Assembly (NCBI RefSeq): GCF_000400735.1
Contig: NZ_KE007365.1
Span: forward strand, 118,178-182,177
Length of the DNA: 64,000 nt
Direction of reading: 5' to 3'
Source: Acinetobacter tandoii DSM 14970 = CIP 107469
GTDB lineage: Bacteria; Pseudomonadota; Gammaproteobacteria; Pseudomonadales; Moraxellaceae
Under the pieces are notes generated by a model. That model worked only from the letters and a program-made list of their open reading frames with translations. It was not told where the DNA came from and searched no databases. Made by a program: the position numbers and the translations under genes. Each line of letters starts with the position of its first letter. Within the stretch, counting starts at the first letter, position 1. Shown here one piece after another: positions 27,067-36,694 of this stretch.

Positions 27067-27822
27067 ATGCAAATTTACTTGGCACGTAATAATCAACAAG
27101 CTGGTCCGTACACTTTAGAACAGTTGAATCAGATGCTTGCCAGCCAACAAGTACTCTTAACAGATTTAGCTTGGCATGAAGGTATGACCGAATGGAAAGC
27201 TTTAGGTGAATTAACCCAAGGGAAACTTGTATACACACCAACAGGTTATGTTCCTCCAACACACACGCCGTTACATAACCCTACAATCACCCAAACTAAA
27301 GTTGAAGGTAACCTATCTAAAACTGAACTTGCTTCAGTCAATATTCGCGCATTGGCAAAAATCATTGATTTATTACTTTGGTTGCCTGCGGCAGCAATTC
27401 CTTCTTTCTTTCTGAACGCCAACCAAGTGAATGAGCTTGCTAGCATCCAGCAAAAGATGCAAGCCGCATACACATCCACTCAAGCTGTGCAATTACAACA
27501 GCAACTTTTCGCGCTTATTCCAATCGAAGCATGGCAAACCATGTTTGCCTATATCATTATAATGCTGGCTATTCAGGCATTCTTTCTAGCCAAGTCTGGA
27601 CAAAGTATCGGCAAAAAGTTAACGCGAATTAAAATTGTAGATGCTGATAGCGGTGAAAAAGTTAATTTGACGCGAATCTTCCTGTTACGCAGTATTGTAT
27701 TTATCATTTTAAATATGCTGTTTATGCCGTTTATTACGATTGCTGATTATTTATTCGCTTTAGGAAAAGATAGACAGACATTGCACGATAAACTAGCGAA
27801 AACCATCGTGATAAAACAATAA
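27067..27822 (+). CDS. GYF_2 and RDD domain membrane protein
   Basis: This 251-residue protein has an N-terminal GYF_2 (DUF4339) domain, residues 1-50, with the AGPYTLEQLNQMLASQQ and DLAWHEGMTEWKAL motifs. A Pro/Thr-rich linker follows, then a C-terminal RDD domain with three hydrophobic segments (about 105-125, 155-175, 205-230). RDD hallmarks are the Arg in VNIRALAKIIDLLLW, GQSIGKKLTRIKIVD near 178 and the final DRQTLHDKLAKTIVIK. RDD proteins are inner-membrane proteins, some of which act as Na+(Li+, K+)/H+ antiporters; most, like this one, are uncharacterised. The gene stands alone between two terminators. Confidence 0.85.
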   Translation: MQIYLARNNQQAGPYTLEQLNQMLASQQVLLTDLAWHEGMTEWKALGELTQGKLVYTPTGYVPPTHTPLHNPTITQTKVEGNLSKTELASVNIRALAKIIDLLLWLPAAAIPSFFLNANQVNELASIQQKMQAAYTSTQAVQLQQQLFALIPIEAWQTMFAYIIIMLAIQAFFLAKSGQSIGKKLTRIKIVDADSGEKVNLTRIFLLRSIVFIILNMLFMPFITIADYLFALGKDRQTLHDKLAKTIVIKQ

Positions 27823-27836
27823 CTGACCATAAAACC

Positions 27837-27863
27837 AAGGGATGACATATTCATCCCTTTTTT
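27837..27863 (+). terminator. Terminator after the GYF_2-RDD gene
   Basis: A perfect 9-bp stem (AAGGGATGA with TCATCCCTT) and a CATAT loop run into a T-tract, 15 bases after the stop. Confidence 0.92.
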
Positions 27864-28122
27864 AATTCATTAGATTGATATTTCAATAAAAAAAATAAAC
27901 CAAGCGCTAATTCCGACCCCCAAAATCAGGTTTTATAACAGTCATTTAAAGCGACTTTATATATAGCTTAGTTGAGCGATATCAGGCATAATGCCCTACA
28001 ACGTAGCGGTGCCACATGCTTGAGAAGTTTTTTTATTCAAAAATCAAAATTCTCAATCATGCGACACTTTAATCGCTATCCCATATTATTTAGGGAATGG
28101 GACTCTTCACCGAGGTTGTAAA

Positions 28123-29193
28123 ATGAGACAAACGATTTTAGCTGTATTGTCTTTATCAACGATTGCTGCACTCTTAACTGGGTGTGGTGGTGATATGGTA
28201 CTTCTAAACTCTAAAGGTCCAGTTGCACAAGGTCAAAGTGACTTGATGATGACTGCGATCTATTTAATGCTATTGGTCGTAATTCCTTCGATCTTAATGG
28301 CATTATGGTTTGGTTGGAAATATCGCTCGTCGAATAAAGATGCAGACTATAAACCTACTTGGGCACACTCAACTGCTATTGAAATTGTAGTTTGGGGTGT
28401 TCCAGTTATTATTATTGGTATTCTAGCTTGGTTAACTTGGTGGGGTTCACACAAGTATGACCCGTACCGCCCAATCGATTCTGATAAAGCACCATTAACA
28501 GTTCAAGTTATCGCTGAACAGTTTAAGTGGATCTTTATCTATCCTGAGCAAGAAATTGCGACTGTTAACGAAATTCGCTTCCCAGAGAAAACTCCTGTGA
28601 ACTTGCGTTTGACGTCTAACTTCACAATGAACTCGTTCTTCATTCCTGCACTTTCTGGCCAAATTTATACCATGGCTGGCATGCAAACTCACCTGCATTT
28701 GTTAGCAAATGAAACTAGCCCAGCTGAAGGCTACCGCGGTTTCTCTTCTAACTACTCAGGTTATGGCTTCTCGCAAATGCGTTTCCGTGCGCATTCAGTG
28801 ACTGAAGCTCAGTTTGCTGATTGGGTCGCAGCGGTGAAAGCAGGCAACGGTACTTCAATTAACCCTGCTGCAATTCAGAAAGGTGTTTTAGACCAAGCCG
28901 AATTCGCAACCTTGCGTGATGGCAACCGTTCGCATCATCAGATCGAAGTTCTTATCGCTAAAGCGACTACTCCTGAAGAAAAGGCTGCTGCTGAAGCAAT
29001 GAAGCCTTATCCAACTAAGCCACATCCAGTGACTTACTACTCTTCTGTTGAGAAAGGCTTATTTGAATCAGTGATCAACAAATACATGAGTAACTATCAC
29101 GGTGCTGATCATTCAGCTACTGCGAGTGCTCACGGGGCTGCTGCTGACGCACATGCCGCAGTTGAACCTGCTTCATCGGCTGTAGGGGAATAA
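28123..29193 (+). CDS. cyoA: Cytochrome o ubiquinol oxidase subunit II
   Basis: This 356-residue lipoprotein is subunit II of the bo3-type terminal oxidase. It has a lipobox (ALLTGC), two transmembrane helices (about 42-65 and 87-108) and a periplasmic cupredoxin-fold domain with EQFKWIFIYPEQEIATVNEI. The domain lacks the full Cys/His set of a CuA site, as expected for a quinol oxidase rather than a cytochrome c oxidase. The C-terminus is Ala/His-rich (SATASAHGAAADAHAA), an extension beyond the core. It opens the cyoABCDE operon, with cyoB starting 3 bases after its stop. Confidence 0.95.
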   Translation: MRQTILAVLSLSTIAALLTGCGGDMVLLNSKGPVAQGQSDLMMTAIYLMLLVVIPSILMALWFGWKYRSSNKDADYKPTWAHSTAIEIVVWGVPVIIIGILAWLTWWGSHKYDPYRPIDSDKAPLTVQVIAEQFKWIFIYPEQEIATVNEIRFPEKTPVNLRLTSNFTMNSFFIPALSGQIYTMAGMQTHLHLLANETSPAEGYRGFSSNYSGYGFSQMRFRAHSVTEAQFADWVAAVKAGNGTSINPAAIQKGVLDQAEFATLRDGNRSHHQIEVLIAKATTPEEKAAAEAMKPYPTKPHPVTYYSSVEKGLFESVINKYMSNYHGADHSATASAHGAAADAHAAVEPASSAVGE

Positions 29194-29196
29194 GAC

Positions 29197-31185
29197 ATGA
29201 GCTTCTTAGGTAAGTTAGGTCCAGACTCGATTCCACACGATCCAATCGTGTTGGTAACTGTCGCATTAATGATTTTAGGTGGTATCGTTGCTGTTGCAGG
29301 TATTACTTATTTCAAAAAATGGAACTACTTGTGGAACGAATGGTTCACATCTGTAGACCATAAAAAAATTGGTATCATGTATATCTTGGTATCTGTAGTC
29401 ATGTTACTTCGTGGCTTCGCAGATGCGATCATGATGCGCTTACAACTTTTCCTCGCTCGTGGTGGCGGTGAAGGTTACTTACACCCAGAACACTATGACC
29501 AGATCTTCACCGCTCACGGTGTAATCATGATCTTCTTCGTAGCAATGGGTCTCGTTGTTGGCTTAATGAACATCTCTGTACCTTTACAGATTGGTGCTCG
29601 TGACGTTGCCTTCCCATTGTTAAACTCTGTAAGTTTCTGGCTATTCGCTGGTGCTGCTGGCTTAATGATGGTTTCACTTGCTTTAGGTGAATTCGCTGCT
29701 ACAGGTTGGATGGCTTACCCTCCTCTTTCTGGCATTGAATACTCTCCTGGTGTTGGTGTTGACTACTATATCTGGGCGTTACAGATTTCAGGTTTAGGTA
29801 CGCTTTTAACTGGTGTTAACTTCTTTGTTACCATCATCAAAATGCGCGCACCTGGCATGAAGCTTATGGATATGCCAATTTTCACTTGGACTGCACTTTG
29901 TACAGCAGTTCTGATTATTGCTGCATTCCCAGTCTTAACTGCAACAATTGCAATGTTATCTCTAGATCGTTACTTCGGCTTCCATTTCTTCACAAATGAG
30001 CTTGGCGGTAGCCCAATGCTTTATGTGAACTTGATCTGGACATGGGGTCACCCAGAAGTATATATCTTGGTATTACCAGCGTTTGGTATTTACTCAGAAG
30101 TTGTATCAACATTTGCTCGCAAAACGTTGTTCGGCTACAAGTCTATGGTGTATGCAACAGTTGCAATTACAGTATTGTCATTTGTTGTATGGCTTCACCA
30201 CTTCTTTACCATGGGTGCAGGTGCCAACGTTAACGCGTTCTTCGGTATCATGACTATGGTTATTGCGATCCCGACTGGTGTGAAAATCTTCTCTTGGTTA
30301 TTCACTATGTACAAAGGTCGCATTACGTACACAACTCCAATGCTATGGACACTTGGTTTCCTTGTGACTTTCGGTATCGGTGGTTTGACTGGTGTATTAA
30401 TGGCTGTTCCACCTGCGGACTTCCTTGTACACAACTCTTTATTCCTTATCGCTCACTTCCATAACGTAATTATTGGTGGTGTTGTGTTCGCAATGTTTGC
30501 GGGTATCATTTTCTACTGGCCAAAAATGTTTGGTTGGAAGCTTAATGAAGCTTGGGGTAAAGCAGCATTCTGGTTCTGGTTCTTCGGTTTCTACTTTGCA
30601 TTCATGCCGCTTTATATCCTTGGCTTCATGGGTATGACTCGTCGTTTGAATACATATGACAACCCTGAATGGGATCCGTACATCACAATCGCATTGTTTG
30701 GTGCAGTATTAATCGCAATCGGTATTGCATGTTTCTTAATGCAAATCATTGTTGGTTTCTTACAACGCCATGACAACATGGACGTTACAGGTGATCCATG
30801 GGATGGTCGTGTACTTGAATGGTCTACATCTTCACCTGCTCCATTCTATAACTTTGCTCATCTTCCAAAAATCAGCGGTATCGATACATTCTGGAATGAC
30901 AAAGAGAATGGTGTTGCTTATGCACGTCCAACGTCTTATGAAGATGTACATATGCCAACGAACCGTGCTGCTGGCTTTGTAATCGCAATGTTCATTACTG
31001 TTATGGGCTTCGGTTTAATCTGGCACATTTGGTGGTTAGTTGTCGTAACCTTTGTTGCTGCAATCATCAGCTTCATCGTAAGCTCTTTCACTAAGAAAGT
31101 TGATTACTATGTTCCTGCTGCTGAAGTTGAGCGCATTGAAAACGAACGCTATGCGATTCTTGAAAAACACTTGAAGAAGGACTAA
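29197..31185 (+). CDS. cyoB: Cytochrome o ubiquinol oxidase subunit I
   Basis: This 662-residue catalytic subunit oxidises ubiquinol, reduces oxygen to water at a heme-copper centre and pumps protons. The CuB and cross-linked tyrosine region [21 protein letters not shown] lies near residue 280, the CuB histidines are in [13 protein letters not shown], and the heme ligands are in [11 protein letters not shown]. About 15 transmembrane helices fit the bo3 subunit, as do the N-terminal extension and the [12 protein letters not shown] signature. Codon use is that of a highly expressed gene. It is followed 4 bases later by cyoC. Confidence 0.97.
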   Translation: MSFLGKLGPDSIPHDPIVLVTVALMILGGIVAVAGITYFKKWNYLWNEWFTSVDHKKIGIMYILVSVVMLLRGFADAIMMRLQLFLARGGGEGYLHPEHYDQIFTAHGVIMIFFVAMGLVVGLMNISVPLQIGARDVAFPLLNSVSFWLFAGAAGLMMVSLALGEFAATGWMAYPPLSGIEYSPGVGVDYYIWALQISGLGTLLTGVNFFVTIIKMRAPGMKLMDMPIFTWTALCTAVLIIAAFPVLTATIAMLSLDRYFGFHFFTNELGGSPMLYVNLIWTWGHPEVYILVLPAFGIYSEVVSTFARKTLFGYKSMVYATVAITVLSFVVWLHHFFTMGAGANVNAFFGIMTMVIAIPTGVKIFSWLFTMYKGRITYTTPMLWTLGFLVTFGIGGLTGVLMAVPPADFLVHNSLFLIAHFHNVIIGGVVFAMFAGIIFYWPKMFGWKLNEAWGKAAFWFWFFGFYFAFMPLYILGFMGMTRRLNTYDNPEWDPYITIALFGAVLIAIGIACFLMQIIVGFLQRHDNMDVTGDPWDGRVLEWSTSSPAPFYNFAHLPKISGIDTFWNDKENGVAYARPTSYEDVHMPTNRAAGFVIAMFITVMGFGLIWHIWWLVVVTFVAAIISFIVSSFTKKVDYYVPAAEVERIENERYAILEKHLKKD

Positions 31186-31189
31186 GACA

Positions 31190-31810
31190 ATGGCTGAAGT
31201 ACTTCATCACGATAACCACGGACACGATGAACATCATCATCATGATGATACAGACATTACCGTCTTTGGTTTCTGGTCTTACTTGATGAGTGACTTGATC
31301 CTATTCGGTACACTCTTCATTGCTTTCGTTGTATTAAGTGGTCATGTTCCACCAGGTACCCCAAGTGCTAAAGAATTATTCGGTGAGTCTTTAGGTTTCG
31401 TATTAACTGAAACTTTTGCTCTCTTAATTTCTTCAGTTACATTTGGTTTTGCTGTACTTGCATCGTACAAAAAGAATGTTAGCCAAGTTTTAATTTGGTT
31501 AGCAATTACTTGGGTATTTGGTGCATCATTCATTGGCATGGAACTGTATGAGTTTAATCACCTTGTACATGCTGGTCATGGTCCAAGCACAAGTGCGTTC
31601 TTATCTGCGTTCTTCACTTTAGTTGGTACGCACGGTATTCACGTAACTTCTGGTTTGGTATGGATGATCGTGTTAATGGTTCAAATCAAAAAGTATGGTT
31701 TGACATTACCGAATACACGTCGCCTTGCTTGCTTGAGCTTGTTCTGGCACTTCCTTGACATCGTATGGATCTGTGTATTCAGCGTAGTTTATTTGCGGGG
31801 AGTTCTCTAA
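31190..31810 (+). CDS. cyoC: Cytochrome o ubiquinol oxidase subunit III
   Basis: This 206-residue integral membrane subunit has five hydrophobic helices. The cytoplasmic N-terminus is His-rich ([15 protein letters not shown]), then come [21 protein letters not shown] and the subunit III signature [19 protein letters not shown]. It stabilises the bo3 complex. The stop overlaps the start of cyoD by one base (TAATG), so the two are translationally coupled. Confidence 0.96.
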   Translation: MAEVLHHDNHGHDEHHHHDDTDITVFGFWSYLMSDLILFGTLFIAFVVLSGHVPPGTPSAKELFGESLGFVLTETFALLISSVTFGFAVLASYKKNVSQVLIWLAITWVFGASFIGMELYEFNHLVHAGHGPSTSAFLSAFFTLVGTHGIHVTSGLVWMIVLMVQIKKYGLTLPNTRRLACLSLFWHFLDIVWICVFSVVYLRGVL

Positions 31811-32139
31811 TGGGTCACGATAATCATGCGTCTGATGCAGCTCACGGCACCGTGAAGCAATATACTATTGGTTTTATTGTCTCTGTGGTATTAACCATTG
31901 TTCCATTCTATATGGCAATGAACCCAGAAAACTTCGGTCGTGGCGCAACACTTGCAGTAGTTGGTATTACTGCAGTTGCTCAGGTTCTTGTACAGTTGAT
32001 TTTCTTCTTGCACATGAACTCATCTGCAGAGCAACGTTGGAACGTAATTGCATTTATTTATACAATTCTTACAATTGCCGTTCTTTTGATCGGTTCTGTA
32101 TGGGTTATGAATTACCTCCACTTCAACATGATGCTCTAA
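31810..32139 (+). CDS. cyoD: Cytochrome o ubiquinol oxidase subunit IV
   Basis: This 109-residue membrane subunit has three transmembrane helices and an N-terminal His/Asp segment ([18 protein letters not shown]). The helices contain GFIVSVVLTIVPFYMAM and QLIFFLHMNSSAEQRWN, the conserved subunit IV pattern. An upstream in-frame start lies within cyoC and is rejected; ATG at 31810 overlaps the cyoC stop, which is the usual arrangement. CyoD assists CuB binding and assembly of subunit I. Confidence 0.95.
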   Translation: MGHDNHASDAAHGTVKQYTIGFIVSVVLTIVPFYMAMNPENFGRGATLAVVGITAVAQVLVQLIFFLHMNSSAEQRWNVIAFIYTILTIAVLLIGSVWVMNYLHFNMML

Positions 32140-32149
32140 ACTGGTTGTC

Positions 32150-33028
32150 ATGTTAAAAAAGTATTTATTCCTGACTAAACCAGGAATTCTCTTTGGTAAC
32201 TTCGTTACCACTTTGGGCGGCTTTTTCTTAGCCGCCCAAGGTTCTGTAGATTTCCTTTTACTTCTGATTACACTACTAGCTACAACTTTGGTTGTTGCAT
32301 CAGGATGTGTAGTTAACAATGTCATTGATCAAGACATTGACCAGAAGATGCAACGTACTCAAAACCGTGCACTTGTTAAAAAAACGATTAGTCCTAGTGT
32401 GGCACTGATTTTTGCCGCAGCTTTAGGTCTTTTAGGCTTTGGCATGTTATGGTTTTTTGTCAATGCATATTCTTTTGGTTTTGCTGTTCTTGGTTTTGTT
32501 GTTTATGTTGGGTTTTATAGTCTTTGGAGCAAACGTACCACCATTCACCAAACAGTGATTGGAAGTATCTCTGGTGCAAGTCCACCTGTGATTGGTTACA
32601 CGGCTGTCTCTAACGAATTCGATGTAGCTGCTTTGCTTATTTTCTTAGCTTATGCACTTTGGCAAATGCCTCATTCATGGGGAATTGCAATCTATCGTTT
32701 CGACGACTATAAAAATGCAGGTATTCCAATTTTACCTGTTGCGCGTTCAATTTTACGTACCAAGGTCGAAAGCCTGATTTACGTTATTTTGTTTGCAGCA
32801 GTACTCAATGGTTTATATTGCTTTGGTTATACAAACTTATTCTTCTTAATTACTTTTAATGGTTTATGTGCTTATTGGGTATATTTATCAATTATTGGTT
32901 TTAAAGCCGAGAATGATCAAGTTTGGGCTAAACGTTATTTCTTGTATTCTGTGATTCTGATCACAGCATTAAGTTTTAGCTTTAGTTTTAGCTATATAAG
33001 CCCTGCCCCGCATTTACCCCTGTTTTAA
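32150..33028 (+). CDS. cyoE: Protoheme IX farnesyltransferase (heme O synthase)
   Basis: This 292-residue polytopic UbiA-family prenyltransferase converts heme B to heme O, the high-spin heme of the bo3 oxidase encoded upstream. The aspartate-rich motif NNVIDQDIDQKMQRTQNR near residue 60 binds the farnesyl diphosphate-magnesium complex. YSLWSKRTTIHQTVIGSISG and SPPVIGY are further family signatures. Nine hydrophobic segments are expected. It closes the cyo operon and is followed by a hairpin terminator. Confidence 0.96.
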   Translation: MLKKYLFLTKPGILFGNFVTTLGGFFLAAQGSVDFLLLLITLLATTLVVASGCVVNNVIDQDIDQKMQRTQNRALVKKTISPSVALIFAAALGLLGFGMLWFFVNAYSFGFAVLGFVVYVGFYSLWSKRTTIHQTVIGSISGASPPVIGYTAVSNEFDVAALLIFLAYALWQMPHSWGIAIYRFDDYKNAGIPILPVARSILRTKVESLIYVILFAAVLNGLYCFGYTNLFFLITFNGLCAYWVYLSIIGFKAENDQVWAKRYFLYSVILITALSFSFSFSYISPAPHLPLF

Positions 33029-33055
33029 AAGATAGAGACCTCCTCTCTATCTTTT
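33027..33055 (+). terminator. Terminator of the cyo operon
   Basis: A perfect 11-bp stem (33027-33037 with 33045-33055) with a 7-base loop has A residues at its base and T residues at its end. It overlaps the cyoE stop codon. Confidence 0.85.
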
Positions 33056-33243
33056 AAAGCTGGTCTTCATTTCTACACATAATTACTATTTGTAAGTTCA
33101 TATCTATTCCACACCTAGATAAATCTTCGATATCATCACTACTTTGCGCATAAATTTAATATTGCTTGAATTTTATTGCCAAACCTTCTAAAATTCACCC
33201 CTCGCATCTAATGCGACACAACCTTGGTTGTGACTCCTTGCTT

Positions 33244-33287
33244 CTAACAATTACGTTAGGGGCTGTATAATCCGTAAGGAGCTGACA
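33244..33287 (+). promoter_or_regulatory. Candidate ribosomal protein leader before rpsF
   Basis: Within the 45 bases before rpsF a 5-bp hairpin (CTAAC/GTTAG, loop AATTAC) is followed by a short segment with an unpaired CCG (33272-33274) just before the AAGGAG ribosome binding site. The S6:S18 autoregulatory leader known from other bacteria also displays a CCG in a loop near its stem. The match is loose and only suggestive. Confidence 0.3.
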
Positions 33288-33677
33288 ATGCGTCACTACG
33301 AAATCGTACTTCTGGTACACCCAGATCAAAGCGATCAAGTTGTGGGTATGGTAGAACGTTACCTAACTCACATCAAAGAAGCTGAAGGTCAAATCCACCG
33401 TCTTGAAGACTGGGGTCGTCGTCAATTGGCTTACCCAATCAACAAGATCCACAAAGCTCACTACATTCTTATGAATGTTGAGTGTGGTCAAACTACTCTT
33501 GATGAGTTAGAAGAATTGTTCCGTTACAACGACGCGATCCTTCGTAGCTTAATCATCCGTCGTGAAAACGCAATCACTGAAGAGTCATTATTGGCTAAGA
33601 GTGCTGAAGAAAAGCGTGCGCGTAAAGCTCAACGTGAAGAAGCACAACTAGCTGCTCAAGACTCTGCTGAAGCATAA
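33288..33677 (+). CDS. rpsF: 30S ribosomal protein S6
   Basis: This 129-residue S6 protein binds 16S rRNA together with S18 in the platform of the small subunit. The start [18 protein letters not shown], the central [20 protein letters not shown] and the [14 protein letters not shown] segment are universal signatures. The acidic/Ala-rich C-terminal tail ends in DSAEA. A good ribosome binding site (AAGGAG) precedes it. It heads rpsF-rpsR-rplI; rpsR begins 11 bases after its stop. Confidence 0.98.
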   Translation: MRHYEIVLLVHPDQSDQVVGMVERYLTHIKEAEGQIHRLEDWGRRQLAYPINKIHKAHYILMNVECGQTTLDELEELFRYNDAILRSLIIRRENAITEESLLAKSAEEKRARKAQREEAQLAAQDSAEA

Positions 33678-33688
33678 GGAGAACATCA

Positions 33689-33916
33689 ATGGCACGTTTT
33701 TACCGTCGTCGCAAGTTCTGCCGCTTTACAGCTGAGAACGTTACGTACATCGACTACAAAGATATCGACACTTTAAAACAGTACATCACTGAAAATGGCA
33801 AGATTGTTCCTAGCCGTATTACAGGTACTAAAGCTCGTTACCAACGTCAATTAGCGCTTGCCATTAAACAAGCTCGCTACTTGTCTTTGATCCCTTACAC
33901 TGACAATCATAAGTGA
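33689..33916 (+). CDS. rpsR: 30S ribosomal protein S18
   Basis: This 75-residue S18 forms a heterodimer with S6. Typical features are the basic start [35 protein letters not shown], and the C-terminal [21 protein letters not shown]. It lies between rpsF and rplI with short gaps. There is a single cysteine, not the four-Cys zinc form. Confidence 0.98.
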   Translation: MARFYRRRKFCRFTAENVTYIDYKDIDTLKQYITENGKIVPSRITGTKARYQRQLALAIKQARYLSLIPYTDNHK

Positions 33917-33925
33917 GGTTGAGCT

Positions 33926-34372
33926 GTGGATATTATCTTATTACAACGCATTAAAAACCTTGGTAAATTAGGCGACAAAGTATCAGTTAAAGCTGGTTAC
34001 GGTCGTAACTTCTTGATCCCTCAAGGTAAAGCTGTAGCTGCAACTGAAGCTAACACTGCTGCTTTTGAAGCTCGTCGTGCTGAACTTGAGAAACAAGAAG
34101 CTGAAGTATTAGGTGCTGCTACTGCACGTGCTGATCAATTGAACGAAGTTAACATCGTTATCACTGCTAAAGCTGGTGACGAAGGTAAACTTTTCGGTTC
34201 TATCGGTACGCGTGACATCGCTGACGCTTTAACTAATGCTGGTCTTGTTGTTGACCGTGCAGAAGTTCGTTTACCAAACGGCGCTCTTCGTCACACTGGC
34301 GAATTCAACATCGCAATCCAATTGCATCATGATGTTGTTGCTGAAGTTCTCGTTACTATCGTATCTGAGTAA
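33926..34372 (+). CDS. rplI: 50S ribosomal protein L9
   Basis: This 148-residue L9 has the N-terminal rRNA-binding domain [20 protein letters not shown] and [14 protein letters not shown], a long connecting helix rich in Ala/Glu, and a C-terminal domain with [16 protein letters not shown]. The start codon is GTG at 33926, preceded by GAGGTTGA. It is the last gene of the ribosomal operon and is followed by a strong terminator. Confidence 0.97.
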   Translation: MDIILLQRIKNLGKLGDKVSVKAGYGRNFLIPQGKAVAATEANTAAFEARRAELEKQEAEVLGAATARADQLNEVNIVITAKAGDEGKLFGSIGTRDIADALTNAGLVVDRAEVRLPNGALRHTGEFNIAIQLHHDVVAEVLVTIVSE

Positions 34373-34383
34373 TTTCTTGCAAG

Positions 34384-34417
34384 AAAAAAGGGCATGCTCA
34401 GGCATGCTCTTTTTTTA
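34384..34417 (+). terminator. Terminator of the rpsF-rpsR-rplI operon
   Basis: A 9-bp stem (34389-34397 with 34402-34410, one G-T pair) with a TCAG loop is followed by seven T residues. Confidence 0.93.
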
Positions 34418-34483
34418 TATAAAAAATTATAAGTAGTTCAAATATTAATCATTAACTTTATAATCATTTATCTAGGACTTAAT

Positions 34484-34783
34484 ATGCATAAGAAAAATCG
34501 TTTAATTGCTTTAACACTCTCAATGTTTTTAGGATTTTTTGGAATTGATCGCTTCTATCTCGGGAAAAAAGTTAGTGGTTTTTTTAAATTAATTACACTT
34601 GGTGGCTTAGGCCTCTGGTGGTTTATTGATTTAGCCTTATTACTAATAGATGCCTTTCTTTATTCTTTAGGTAAGGATAAGGGTTTTATCAAAGATGCGC
34701 AGAAAAATGATCTTCGCCATGGTCTCTCTGCTTATCGTTTAAAAAATGGAAAGTTCGAAAAAGACTGGTTCGCAAGTCATTAA
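34484..34783 (+). CDS. TM2 domain protein
   Basis: This 99-residue membrane protein is a TM2 domain. It has two hydrophobic helices, the first ending in [19 protein letters not shown], which carries the diagnostic GxDRFYLG turn, and the second in [19 protein letters not shown]. The C-terminus is hydrophilic and basic. TM2 proteins are widespread and mostly uncharacterised in bacteria. It lies alone between rplI and dnaB. Confidence 0.85.
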   Translation: MHKKNRLIALTLSMFLGFFGIDRFYLGKKVSGFFKLITLGGLGLWWFIDLALLLIDAFLYSLGKDKGFIKDAQKNDLRHGLSAYRLKNGKFEKDWFASH

Positions 34784-34970
34784 ACGTAAAACTTAGCATT
34801 CTTTTTTTCTAAACAGAAACTATGCTAATTTTGATGTAATAGCAGGAATGCTTACCTATTATGCTATTGCATCACCTAAACAATTTTCCTTGAATTAAAT
34901 TATCCAGAAAGGCTTCATTTGGATTAAGATAGTCAATCTGTTTTGTTTTGTCTTTTTATTAGGTCTTGTT

Positions 34971-36416
34971 ATGTCTCAGGCGAATGCCACTGCTACACCA
35001 AACTCACCCAAAGCAGACAACAAAATAAATGAGTCGAATCAACTCAAAGAATTTCGTACACCACCACATAATTTAGCTATTGAACAGGCTGTACTTGCAG
35101 CACTAATGACTGTTGCTGAGTCATTTGAACAAGTAAGTGATGTGCTCAATGAACAAGATTTTTATGCAACACGCCATAAGTACATTTATCGTGCAATTGA
35201 AAAACTTGCACAAGAAAATTCTCCTTATGATGCAGTATTGGTGAATGACTGGTTAATTAAGCAAAATTTACTTGATGCGATTGGTGGTGAAGAATATTTA
35301 ATGCAACTTATGGCAGACTCTCCTTCAAGTTTTTATAACCTTGAAACCTATGCCAATAAAATTAAAGAATTTTCGACTTTACGCAATATGATTAAAGTCA
35401 GCTCTGAAATTTTGCAAAATGCCTATGACACCAAAGGTCGTAGTGTGAGCGAAATTTTAGATTTAGCCGAGACCAATATTTTCTCAATTGCCGAACAGCA
35501 CAATAACAATAAGAAAAATGCAGGTCCTAAAGCCATCAACACCGTTGTTGCAGATGTCTTTGATAAATTAAATGAATTGTCACAACTAGATGGGAATATC
35601 ACTGGTTTAACAACAGGTTTTGTTGAATTAGACAATAAAACCTCAGGTATGCAAGCGGGAGACATGATTATTGTCGCAGCGCGTCCATCTATGGGGAAAA
35701 CTACTTTTGCCATGAACTTGGTTGAAAGTGTATTGTTTAACTGTGACTTACCCGCGTTGGTGTTCTCAATGGAAATGCCCGCGGACTCGATTGCTATGCG
35801 TTTAATTTCTGCATACGGCAAAGTACATCAAGGGCATTTACGTTCAGGCAAACTCGACGGTGATGAATGGTCTAAAGTCACAGGTACGATTTTACAGTTA
35901 CAAGAGAAGCATCTATATATTGATGACTCTTCTGCCCTGCCTCCAACTGAATTACGTGCTCGTGCGCGTCGTATCGCCAAACAGCATGGTGGTAAATTGG
36001 GCTGTATCATGGTCGACTACTTACAATTAATGAAAGTCCCTGGTATGGGTGATAACCGTGTTGGTGAAATTGGTGAAATTTCTCGTAGCTTAAAAGCTCT
36101 TGCAAAAGAAATGCAGTGTCCCGTCATTGCTTTATCACAGCTTAACCGCTCTCTGGAAAACCGTCCTAATAAGCGCCCAGTCATGTCTGACTTGCGTGAA
36201 TCGGGTGCGATTGAGCAGGATGCCGACTTAATTATGTTTATTTACCGTGACGAAGTTTATAACAAAGAGTCGAAAGAAGCTGGTACGGCTGAAATTATTA
36301 TTGGTAAACAGCGTAATGGCCCAATTGGTACAGTCCGATTGGCTTTTGAAGGTCAATATACACGTTTTAGTAACTTATCGCCTGAGTACTATAGTCAGTA
36401 CGATGATGAAGAATAA
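34971..36416 (+). CDS. dnaB: Replicative DNA helicase
   Basis: This 481-residue hexameric helicase unwinds DNA at the replication fork. The N-terminal primase-interacting domain starts with HNLAIEQAVLAALM near residue 53. The RecA-like motor has the Walker A loop IVAARPSMGKTTFAMNL near 226, the Walker B MVDYLQLMKV near 344, the ALSQLNRSLENRP motif, and SDLRESGAIEQDADLIMFIYR near 405. A polar tail of about 30 residues precedes the first domain. No intein is present. It is followed by a terminator and then alr, the usual Acinetobacter order. Confidence 0.97.
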   Translation: MSQANATATPNSPKADNKINESNQLKEFRTPPHNLAIEQAVLAALMTVAESFEQVSDVLNEQDFYATRHKYIYRAIEKLAQENSPYDAVLVNDWLIKQNLLDAIGGEEYLMQLMADSPSSFYNLETYANKIKEFSTLRNMIKVSSEILQNAYDTKGRSVSEILDLAETNIFSIAEQHNNNKKNAGPKAINTVVADVFDKLNELSQLDGNITGLTTGFVELDNKTSGMQAGDMIIVAARPSMGKTTFAMNLVESVLFNCDLPALVFSMEMPADSIAMRLISAYGKVHQGHLRSGKLDGDEWSKVTGTILQLQEKHLYIDDSSALPPTELRARARRIAKQHGGKLGCIMVDYLQLMKVPGMGDNRVGEIGEISRSLKALAKEMQCPVIALSQLNRSLENRPNKRPVMSDLRESGAIEQDADLIMFIYRDEVYNKESKEAGTAEIIIGKQRNGPIGTVRLAFEGQYTRFSNLSPEYYSQYDDEE

Positions 36417-36442
36417 AAAATGGGCACTCAGCCCATTTTTTA
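36415..36442 (+). terminator. Terminator of dnaB
   Basis: A six-A run leads into an ATGGGC/GCCCAT stem with an ACTC-type 5-base loop, followed by six T residues. It overlaps the dnaB stop codon. Confidence 0.92.
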
Positions 36443-36694
36443 TTTACTCATGAATAATGTAAATAGGATCATTTTACAGTCGTCTTTATCGAACAAAACA
36501 GATAACTCATAGATTTAAATAGAATAAAGCCATGAAATAAGATGGGTATTTGATTTTTATAGGTCTACAATAACTAACGTATTTTATGGATATTTACCTA
36601 AACGGTAATACCCTTCCATATTTCTGATTCGATGACTTGAAATAAAACCCTAGTTTTAATCTTGCCATTCTCTATTCCCAAAGGAGTCATTCGG